Source: Phycisphaeraceae bacterium
GTDB taxonomy: Bacteria; Planctomycetota; Phycisphaerae; Phycisphaerales; UBA1924
Assembly: GCA_009827205.1 (NCBI GenBank)
Contig: WUAK01000174.1
Span: 1-6,058, forward strand
Reading direction: 5' to 3'
Length of the DNA: 6,058 nt
Shown here in pieces: positions 1 through 5,018 of this stretch (position 1 is the first letter of the stretch; the number at the start of each line of letters is the position of its first letter). The notes below the pieces were generated by a model that saw only the letters and a program-made list of their open reading frames with translations, had not been told where the DNA came from and did not search any database. The translations under genes were made by a program, and so were the position numbers.

Positions 1-536
1 TACAACACAAGTATGACCACGAGAATCCCGAGTCCAAAGGCGAAGTCGACAAGCGGGCTCGTGATGTTCGAGATCGGGAGCAAGAGCCGCGGGAAGTACA
101 CCTTTGAGAGGATCGGCGCATCTTGCTTGAGCGCGTTGGCTGCCCTCCCCACCGAAGAGCTGTAGTAATTCCAGATGATCATCGCCGGGAAAAGAAACAA
201 GGGATAAGGCAGCCCCCCAGAACCCGCGCGTTGAAGCAAACGTTCAAAGACCACCCAGTAGACACCGAGCGACATCAACGGCACAAGAATCGCCCAGACA
301 ATGCCAAACATCGTCTGGCGATATCGCACCTTGATGTCGCGCTGCACGAGCATCAGAAGCAGATCTCTCCAGACCACTGCTTCTCTCAGCCGAGCTGCGA
401 TGCTGTCGTTTGACTGCTCAATGACCCGTTCAAACCGGCGATCCAACTCGATCACGGGTGCAGCCTCTGCTGCCCCGTCCGAGGTCGACGCAGGAGCAGA
501 CTCATCCTGTGCGTGGTTCGTGTCTACGGTCGTCAA
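1..536 (-). CDS. ABC-2 type polysaccharide/O-antigen export permease, 5' part (runs off left edge)
   Basis: Inner-membrane permease of an ABC exporter that moves a lipid-linked polysaccharide (O-antigen, capsule or teichoic-type) across the membrane; its ATPase partner would lie beyond the left edge. The visible 178 residues start with a polar Ala/Ser/Asp-rich tail (about 1-40), then the family's amphipathic stretch VVWRDLLLMLVQRDIKVRYR (about 54-73). Hydrophobic segments follow at about 76-97, 111-127 and 158-178. The conserved stretch YPLFLFPAMIIW and the loop SKVYFPRLLLPI (about 144-155) are typical of Wzm/TagG-like permeases. Family members are about 260-290 residues, so roughly a third is missing. 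I chose the TTG start at 536-534: the frame is closed upstream by a TAG, there is no in-frame ATG before the conserved part, and GGAGAGG lies 4 bases upstream. A GTG at 569-567 in the same frame is the alternative. It is divergent from the cytidylyltransferase operon. The family call is firm; the substrate is unknown. Confidence 0.88.
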   Translation of the reverse strand, partial: MTTVDTNHAQDESAPASTSDGAAEAAPVIELDRRFERVIEQSNDSIAARLREAVVWRDLLLMLVQRDIKVRYRQTMFGIVWAILVPLMSLGVYWVVFERLLQRAGSGGLPYPLFLFPAMIIWNYYSSSVGRAANALKQDAPILSKVYFPRLLLPISNITSPLVDFAFGLGILVVILVL

Positions 537-649
537 ACAGCCTCTCCGTGCTTCCAGTGAGATCCTATTCACCAGTTGAGCGGTGAACCGAATCCTGCAG
601 CGCTAGAATCCGAGCCTCGCTGAATGACAGCCGGAGACGGAAGCGCCGC
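537..649. promoter_or_regulatory. Divergent intergenic region between export permease and CMP-sugar operon
   Basis: This 113-base gap must hold the promoters of both divergent units. On the plus strand TAGAAT (604-609) is a good -10-like hexamer, but no convincing -35 stands 16-18 bases upstream; TTGAGC at 576-581 is 22 bases away, which is too far. On the minus strand TAGGAT (567-562) could be a -10 with a short leader to the TTG at 536, again without a good -35. Before the ATG at 650 the ribosome site is modest: GGAAG at 639-643, 6 bases upstream. No clear operator palindrome was seen. The hexamers are seen; promoter function is inference. Confidence 0.35.
541..547 (-). promoter_or_regulatory. 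Shine-Dalgarno that decides the TTG start of the permease
   Basis: On the minus strand GGAGAGG sits 4 bases before the TTG at 536-534 (7 bases if only GGAG is counted). This is the only good ribosome site near the 5' end of the frame and favours TTG over the upstream GTG. Confidence 0.55.
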
Positions 650-1351
650 ATGACTCTGCCCGACACGCCCATACGTATCGCAGCGCTCGTGCCGATGCGC
701 CACAGCAGCGAACGCGTTCCGAACAAAAACTTTCGGGAGTTCGCGGGTAAACCCCTCTACCAGTGGATCGTCAGCGCTCTTATCGAAGCCCCGTCTGTCT
801 CTGAGGTCGTGATTGACACCGACAGCCCGACCATCCGTGAGCAGGCTCAATCCGACTTCCCGACAGTCCGCGTCCTCGAGCGTCCGGAGCATCTCCGTGA
901 CGGCTCAATCCCGATGAACACTGTCCTGCTCAACACCGTGAATCAGATCGATGCCGACTACTACCTCCAAACCCACAGCACCAACCCGCTGCTACGCCCC
1001 GAGACGATCCAGCAGGCGATCCAGTCCTTTATCGAATCTCGTAACACACACGATTCACTGTTCGGCGTGACCCGCTGGCAGACACGGCTTTACGATCACA
1101 ACGGCGCACCAATCAATCACGATCCAGACGTCCTGCTCAGAACGCAGGATCTCCCACCCGTCTTTGAAGAGAATTCCAATATCTACCTCTTTGGACGCCA
1201 AACCCTGGAGGAGCGTGGCAATCGGATCGGCCACAAGCCGTTGCTCTTCGAGATCGATCGCCTTGAGTCGCTCGACATCGACGATGAGGAAGCATTCCAG
1301 CTCGCAGAGGCGGTCGCCCTGGCGGGGCTGGTATCAGGAGAAACGCGTTGA
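650..1351 (+). CDS. CMP-sugar synthetase (acylneuraminate cytidylyltransferase family)
   Basis: Transfers CMP from CTP to a 2-keto sugar acid (or related acid), giving the activated donor for a glycosyltransferase; cytoplasmic. The 233 residues cover the usual domain length. The nucleotide-binding loop is ALVPMRHSSERVPNKN (about 12-27; R17, S20, R22, K26, N27), which differs from the textbook PARGGSKxxPxKN. Further motifs are VVIDTDSPTI (53-62), LQTHSTNPL (106-114, in place of LQPTSPL), a QDLPPVFEENSNIYLF block (166-181, equivalent to the QDLPxxYxxNGAIYV region) and the metal-site segment ESLDIDDEEAF (206-216; D209, D211) followed by an AE pair. These identify the family. Deviations in the first and third motifs suggest a substrate other than Neu5Ac, but this is inference. 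It is the first gene of a four-gene operon; its TGA overlaps the next gene's TTG by 4 bases. KdsB-type enzymes are the nearest alternative but fit less well. Confidence 0.87.
   Translation: MTLPDTPIRIAALVPMRHSSERVPNKNFREFAGKPLYQWIVSALIEAPSVSEVVIDTDSPTIREQAQSDFPTVRVLERPEHLRDGSIPMNTVLLNTVNQIDADYYLQTHSTNPLLRPETIQQAIQSFIESRNTHDSLFGVTRWQTRLYDHNGAPINHDPDVLLRTQDLPPVFEENSNIYLFGRQTLEERGNRIGHKPLLFEIDRLESLDIDDEEAFQLAEAVALAGLVSGETR
1336..1340 (+). promoter_or_regulatory. Shine-Dalgarno for the TTG start at 1348
   Basis: AGGAG lies 7 bases before the TTG at 1348-1350, inside the 3' end of the cytidylyltransferase gene. It supports the non-ATG start and the TTGA stop/start overlap, and so translational coupling of the first two operon genes. 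Confidence 0.6.
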
Positions 1352-2304
1352 ACCGAGGCAAGCTGCTCGTGACCGGCCCGCGCATCCTGCGCGATTTCGA
1401 CATGGTCGAACCCGAACTCAAAGAGCTTGGGTTCGACGTCAGAACGGTCGAGGTCCGCCAATGTCTGAGCGAAGACGAGTTGATCCCGCTCGTGGGCGAC
1501 ATCGATGCCGTGATCTGCGGCGGAGACAAGTGGACCGCCCGCGTCATGGACAACGCTCCGAAGCTCAAGGCGATCTGCAAATGGGGCACAGGCACCGACG
1601 CGATCGACTTCGATGCCGCTCGTGAACGGGGCATCCTCGTCCGCAACGTGCCCGACGCGTTCAGCGTACCGGTTGCAGATTCGGTGATGTGCTTCATCCT
1701 CAACTTTGCCCGCCGAACCCCCTGGCTCGACAGAGAGATCAAAGCTGGCAGATGGACCCCTCTCGATGGCAGAAGCCTCTCCGAGTGCACACTGGGCGTG
1801 GTTGGCGTTGGCAACATCGGAAGCACGGTCCTGCGACGCGCCAAGGCATTCGGGATGAAGCTCATCGCTACCGACCCAAGGACGGACATCCCCCTGCAGC
1901 TCATCGATGACTCAAACCTCGAACTCACAGATCTCGACGACCTGCTTCAACGCTCAGATTTCGTAAGCCTCAATTGCGATCTCAACGACTCAACACGCGG
2001 CCTGATCGGCGAGCGTGAGCTCGGACTGATGCAGAAATCCGCGGTGCTCATCAACACCTCACGCGGACCAGTCGTGCAGCAGGCCGCGATCGAGGAAGCG
2101 TTGGTGAACGGTGACATCGCTGGCGCCGGTCTCGATGTCTTCGAGACCGAGCCTTTGCCCGCTGACAGCCCTCTCTTGAAACTCGACAATGTCATGCTGA
2201 CCCCCCACCTAGCGCAGAGTTCCGACCGCGCTGCACACCGAACCCACAAGCGAGTCGTGCAAAACGTGGTTGAGCTCCTGGACATGCACGAGGGTCGCGG
2301 ATGA
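1348..2304 (+). CDS. D-2-hydroxyacid dehydrogenase, phosphoglycerate dehydrogenase-like
   Basis: NAD-dependent oxidoreductase that interconverts a 2-hydroxy acid and a 2-oxo acid; cytoplasmic. At 318 residues it has the length of single-unit family members without the C-terminal ACT domain of SerA. An N-terminal catalytic half (about 1-105, with GTGTDAID at 80-87 and ERGILVRNVPDAF at 93-105) is followed by the Rossmann domain with VGVGNIG (152-158). D176 after the second strand points to NAD rather than NADP. The catalytic triad is complete: R239 in INTSRGPVV, E268 in DVFETEP, H287 in TPHLA. The TTG start is preceded by AGGAG and overlaps the previous stop by 4 bases; the stop overlaps the next ATG (ATGA). 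Its place between a CMP-sugar synthetase and an SDR argues for a role in making or reducing the acid to be activated rather than in serine synthesis. The family is sure; the substrate is unknown. Confidence 0.9.
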   Translation: MNRGKLLVTGPRILRDFDMVEPELKELGFDVRTVEVRQCLSEDELIPLVGDIDAVICGGDKWTARVMDNAPKLKAICKWGTGTDAIDFDAARERGILVRNVPDAFSVPVADSVMCFILNFARRTPWLDREIKAGRWTPLDGRSLSECTLGVVGVGNIGSTVLRRAKAFGMKLIATDPRTDIPLQLIDDSNLELTDLDDLLQRSDFVSLNCDLNDSTRGLIGERELGLMQKSAVLINTSRGPVVQQAAIEEALVNGDIAGAGLDVFETEPLPADSPLLKLDNVMLTPHLAQSSDRAAHRTHKRVVQNVVELLDMHEGRG

Positions 2305-3053
2305 GCACGCAGCGGGTTGCACTCATCACCGGAGCAGCCGGCGGGATCGGCAGCGCCACGTGTCGCGTCTTCCACGACGCCGGCTGGTTCGTCGTGGGTG
2401 TCGATCGACGCCACGAGGACGTGCCGGGCGTTGATCAGTTTCTCGAATACGACATCTCGGACCCGAGCACACCCGCGAAGATCTTCGAGCAGATCCGCAC
2501 ATCCAAGGGTCGGCTCGATGCCCTTGTGAACAACGCGGCCATGCAGCTCTGCAAACCCATCGTCGAGACCACCGCCCAGGAGTGGGACCAGGTGATGGCT
2601 TCCAACATCCGCTCCGTATTCCTTTCCGCCAAAGAAGCACACCCGCTGCTGAAGGTGACCCAAGGTGCGATCATCAATGTGAGCAGCGTCCACGCGATGG
2701 CGACCAGCAAAAACATCGCTGCTTACGCAGCCAGCAAGGGCGCTCTGTCTGCGTTCACCAGATCTCTTGCGCTGGAGTTCGGCGATGACGAGATCCGCGT
2801 CAACGCGGTGCTCCCGGGTGCGGTGGATACCCCCATGCTCCACGCAGGCCTGGACCGAGGACACGTCGAGCCCGGCAGCATGGACGAGCTCGTCCGAGGA
2901 CTCGGAGAACGCCACGTGATGGGCCGCGTAGGACAACCCGAGGAGATCGGGCGCGTCATCCACTTCCTCGCCGACGGGCAGCAGTCCTCGTTCATCACCG
3001 GCCAATCGATCGTCGTTGACGGCGGAGCGCTCGCGAGGCTGAGCACGGAATGA
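2301..3053 (+). CDS. SDR family NAD(P)-dependent oxidoreductase
   Basis: Classical short-chain dehydrogenase of standard length (250 residues), cytoplasmic, usually a tetramer. Visible motifs: cofactor loop TGAAGGIG (10-17); D35 at the end of the second strand, which favours NAD; D51 in YDISD for adenine contact; NNAA (77-80); N102 in ASNIRSVF; catalytic S129, Y142 and K146 in NVSSVH and YAASK; PGAVDTPM (172-179) after the active site; and the C-terminal ITGQSIVVDGG (232-242) typical of the family. It oxidises or reduces a hydroxyl/carbonyl on a sugar or sugar acid. Next to an SMP-30 lactonase, an aldose 1-dehydrogenase role (aldose to lactone) is attractive but is inference. GAGGG stands 6 bases before the ATG. 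Both ends overlap the neighbouring genes by 4 bases (ATGA), so it is translated as part of the operon. Confidence 0.92.
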   Translation: MSTQRVALITGAAGGIGSATCRVFHDAGWFVVGVDRRHEDVPGVDQFLEYDISDPSTPAKIFEQIRTSKGRLDALVNNAAMQLCKPIVETTAQEWDQVMASNIRSVFLSAKEAHPLLKVTQGAIINVSSVHAMATSKNIAAYAASKGALSAFTRSLALEFGDDEIRVNAVLPGAVDTPMLHAGLDRGHVEPGSMDELVRGLGERHVMGRVGQPEEIGRVIHFLADGQQSSFITGQSIVVDGGALARLSTE

Positions 3054-3904
3054 ACATGGCAGAACCCCGAGTCATCGTGAATCGCGAGTTCAAACTCGGC
3101 GAAAACCCACTCTGGGACGACCGCAGGAAGCTGCTCTTCTGGACAGACATCGACGCGGGCGAATTATGGAAGTATGACCCGAACACCCAGAAGGCCGAGC
3201 GGTTCTACGAAGGCCCAAAGGTCGGCGGGTTCACGCTTGAAGAAGACGGCAAGCTCGCGCTTTTCAGGGTGGAGGACATCGTCCTGATCGACCCGGACAA
3301 TCCCGAGAAAGTCGAGCATCTCACATACTTCCGTGAAGAGAACGCCGCCCGCTTCAACGACGTGATGGCACTCCCCGACGGTTCTGTCTACGCGGGCACA
3401 ATCGCAGCGAAATCGGGCTCGGGTGGGCTGTATCACGTCGACCTCGACCTGAGCATCCGGGAGTTCTTCCTTGGCACCGATGTCTCCAACGGAATGGCAC
3501 TTCCCGACGAGCATTCGCTGATATGGACCTGCTCGACCAGCAGAAGAATCGTCCGCTTCTCCAAGGACCAAAAAACGCATGCTGTCAGTCAGACTGCCAA
3601 CCTCTACACATCGCCCGAGGAAGAGGGCACCCCGGACGGGCTCTGTCTGGATGCGGAGGGGCACATCTGGTCGGCCAGGTGGGATGGCTCAGCGGTCATC
3701 GTCCATGCCCCCGACGGAAGCCCGATCCGGACAGTACATGTCCCAACAACCAAAGTGACCTCGGTCTGCTTCGGAGGCGACTCCCTCACCGAGTTGTTCA
3801 TCACTACTTCGCAAGGTCCTGTATACGCACTGGACTCAGGCACTCAGGGGCTAGTTGAGAACCGTTCTCGTCTTGGGCTGTCCCGTCAGCCAGATCACCC
3901 CTGA
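3050..3904 (+). CDS. SMP-30/gluconolactonase/LRE-family lactonase
   Basis: Six-bladed beta-propeller hydrolase that opens sugar lactones to aldonic acids with a divalent metal. Length is 284 residues, normal for the family. Key signatures are E18 in LGENPLWDD, WTDI (31-34), R101 and N103 in RFNDVMALPDG, N147 in SNGMA, D196 in TPDGLCLDAEG and a late blade VCFGGDSLTELFITT (239-253). E18, N147 and D196 match the metal ligands known in human SMP30 (E18, N154, D204); R101 and N103 match substrate-contact positions. The usual conserved Asp/Tyr-containing strand after SNG reads WTCSTSRRI here, a small deviation. No signal peptide is seen, so a cytoplasmic enzyme is expected. The start at 3050 uses an ATGA overlap with the SDR; no strong Shine-Dalgarno is seen, which implies coupled translation. 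ATG 3056 is the alternative start. Its stop lies in a hairpin. The substrate is unknown; a lactone made by the upstream SDR is a reasonable guess. Confidence 0.9.
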   Translation: MNMAEPRVIVNREFKLGENPLWDDRRKLLFWTDIDAGELWKYDPNTQKAERFYEGPKVGGFTLEEDGKLALFRVEDIVLIDPDNPEKVEHLTYFREENAARFNDVMALPDGSVYAGTIAAKSGSGGLYHVDLDLSIREFFLGTDVSNGMALPDEHSLIWTCSTSRRIVRFSKDQKTHAVSQTANLYTSPEEEGTPDGLCLDAEGHIWSARWDGSAVIVHAPDGSPIRTVHVPTTKVTSVCFGGDSLTELFITTSQGPVYALDSGTQGLVENRSRLGLSRQPDHP

Positions 3905-3919
3905 GTCATGCCTCAGGGG
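3898..3919 (+). other. Hairpin enclosing the operon's last stop codon (possible terminator or processing signal)
   Basis: CCCCTGAG (3898-3905) and CTCAGGGG (3912-3919) form a perfect 8-bp stem with a 6-base loop. The TGA at 3902-3904 is inside the 5' arm. There is no T-run after the 3' arm, so it does not meet the standard Rho-independent pattern. It could act as a weak terminator, as 3'-end protection of the four-gene mRNA, or as a device modulating the glycosyltransferase gene downstream. A second copy of CTCAGGGG at 3843-3850 could pair with the same 5' arm. Confidence 0.45.
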
Positions 3920-3933
3920 AGCATTGACCGAGG

Positions 3934-3962
3934 TATAGTTCGCACCGTCTTGACACAAGGAG
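3934..3962 (+). promoter_or_regulatory. Candidate -10 box and strong Shine-Dalgarno of the glycosyltransferase
   Basis: TATAGT (3934-3939) resembles a -10 hexamer and would start a short leader in the 63-base gap after the lactonase gene. No good -35 lies 16-18 bases upstream; TTGACC at 3924-3929 is too close. AAGGAG (3957-3962) is a near-ideal ribosome site 5 bases before the ATG at 3968 and fixes that start. The ribosome site is convincing, the promoter only possible. Confidence 0.4.
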
Positions 3963-3967
3963 CCCGT

Positions 3968-4825
3968 ATGTTGGGGAGCACCCGGCCTCCGACCCTCGCG
4001 GTCTTGATGCCTGTCTACAACGCAGAGCCCTACATCGCCCAAGCTGTAGAGAGCATCAGAGCCCAGTCCTTCGAGGACTTCGAGCTCATCCTCCTTGACG
4101 ATGGCTCGACCGACGGCTCGCTCGCTGAGCTTAAGCGACAGGCCAGCCAGGACGACCGGATCACCCTCATCAGTAGGCCCAACACCGGGATCGTCGATGC
4201 ACTCAACGAGATGATTGATCACGCTCGCTCCCCACTTCTGGCCCGGATGGACGCAGATGACATCGCATTCCCCGACAGGTTTAAAGTCCAGGTCGATTTC
4301 CTGAGCAAGAACCCAGAAACGGTCTGCATCGGTGGCGGCATCGAACTGATCGACAGCCGCGACAGGCACCTCCTGACCCCTCCGCCCGTCCAGGGCGACA
4401 AGCAGGTCCAGACCGAAGCCCTGTGCGGCAGGACGCCTATCTCGCACCCTGCTGCGATGATGAGAGCCGAGACTGTCAAGGCTGTGGGCGGCTATCAGCG
4501 TGACAGCTACCCCGCTGAGGATCTGGATCTCTTCCTACGGCTCGGCGAGATCGGCAATCTCGACAACGTTCCAGATCTCGTACTCCGCTATCGCGTCCAC
4601 TCAGGCTCCATCAGCGTCCGCCTGAGCGACAAGCAGATCAACAAGATGAGGCTCGCCTGCGAGCGAGCCTGGCAACGCCGCGGCGTAGAGGGCCAGTTCA
4701 GGGGCACGATTGAGGCGAAGCCAAGCGGGGCCTACCACGTCGAATCTGCGATCCACCCGCCGATCCACGCAAACCCAACCGCTTCTGCACTCTCAAGCAG
4801 AATCACCGCCAACGATCGCAGCTAA
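3968..4825 (+). CDS. Family 2 glycosyltransferase (GT-A fold)
   Basis: Inverting glycosyltransferase that adds a sugar from a nucleotide donor to a growing glycan at the cytoplasmic face of the membrane. Of 285 residues, about 8-210 form the GT2 domain: VLMPVYNAEPYIAQAVESI (12-30), DDGSTDGS (44-51), the metal-binding DADD (95-98), ISHPAAMMR (158-166) and the acceptor-side AEDLDLFLR (183-191) with probable catalytic base D185. Residues 211-285 are a polar tail (basic at first, then Ser/Thr/Ala/Pro-rich) with no membrane segment. I start it at ATG 3968 rather than the in-frame ATG at 3908 because AAGGAG stands 5 bases before 3968 and the GT2 domain begins directly after; the 20 residues upstream resemble nothing. 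It follows the CMP-sugar operon by 63 bases on the same strand and probably serves the same glycan. No obvious terminator is seen in the 40 bases between it and the tRNA. GT2 folds rarely use CMP-sugars, so it need not be the acceptor of the operon's product. Confidence 0.9.
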   Translation: MLGSTRPPTLAVLMPVYNAEPYIAQAVESIRAQSFEDFELILLDDGSTDGSLAELKRQASQDDRITLISRPNTGIVDALNEMIDHARSPLLARMDADDIAFPDRFKVQVDFLSKNPETVCIGGGIELIDSRDRHLLTPPPVQGDKQVQTEALCGRTPISHPAAMMRAETVKAVGGYQRDSYPAEDLDLFLRLGEIGNLDNVPDLVLRYRVHSGSISVRLSDKQINKMRLACERAWQRRGVEGQFRGTIEAKPSGAYHVESAIHPPIHANPTASALSSRITANDRS

Positions 4826-4865
4826 GTAAGCGGCTTCGAATGCCTTTATTGTGAGTCTGGAAGAA

Positions 4866-4939
4866 TCAGGGCGAGAGGATTTGAACCTCCGACCTCGTGT
4901 ACCCAAAACACGCGCTCTACCAAGCTGAGCTACGCCCTG
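4866..4939 (-). tRNA. tRNA-Pro (anticodon UGG)
   Basis: The minus strand folds into a full 74-base cloverleaf: a 7-bp acceptor CAGGGCG/CGCCCTG, a D arm GCTC/GAGC with loop AGCTTGGTA, an anticodon stem CGTGT/ACACG with loop TTTGGGT, a 5-base variable loop, a T arm GGAGG/CCTCT (one G-U pair) with loop TTCAAAT, and discriminator A. The anticodon TGG (4905-4903) reads CCN proline codons. The CCA end is not encoded, since ATTCTT follows the stem, so it must be added by a nucleotidyltransferase. It is convergent with the glycosyltransferase and follows a strong terminator hairpin by 6 bases. Confidence 0.97.
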
Positions 4940-4974
4940 AAAGAAACCGGGCCCCGATCGGATCGGAGCCCGGT
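4940..4974 (-). terminator. Rho-independent terminator of the minus-strand gene at 5019-6058
   Basis: On the minus strand ACCGGGC (4974-4968) pairs with GCCCGGT (4952-4946). The stem continues inward by a G-U pair and four more pairs (CCGA/TCGG) to a 5-base loop, 12 bp in all. The stem is followed by TTTCTTT (4946-4940). It lies 45 bases after the stop codon of the upstream gene and directly before the tRNA-Pro. The hairpin is also stable on the plus strand, but there it is not followed by a T-run. Confidence 0.8.
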
Positions 4975-5018
4975 GTTGCTCACATAGTAGCCCGCCACGG
5001 CCCGCGGGACGCGTCGGG

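Noticed and set aside
123..579. Two plus-strand frames of 92-96 codons at the left end
   Set aside because: They are antisense to the permease, whose conserved motifs and hydrophobic segments are clear.
1137..1928. 263-codon minus-strand frame
   Set aside because: Antisense to the cytidylyltransferase and dehydrogenase genes; Ser/Arg/Pro-rich composition typical of a shadow frame.
1947..3005. 352-codon open frame on the minus strand opposite the dehydrogenase and SDR genes
   Set aside because: It lies fully antisense to two genes with intact catalytic motifs, its translation shows no recognisable fold, and long antisense frames are common in GC-rich coding DNA.
3908..3967. Earlier in-frame ATG for the glycosyltransferase
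   Set aside because: No ribosome site precedes 3908, while AAGGAG stands 5 bases before ATG 3968, and the extra 20 residues do not belong to the GT2 domain.
4649..4670. Perfect 8-bp inverted repeat AGGCTCGC/GCGAGCCT with a 6-base loop
   Set aside because: It lies inside the glycosyltransferase coding sequence and is explained by its Ala, Cys, Glu and Arg codons; no T-run follows and no regulatory context is seen.
4866..4939. tRNA-Pro as an integration (att) site of a genomic island
   Set aside because: No integrase and no second copy of the tRNA 3' end was seen in the window.
5001..5008. Palindrome CCCGCGGG between the right-hand gene and its terminator
   Set aside because: Short and expected by chance in GC-rich DNA; no flanking structure supports an operator.
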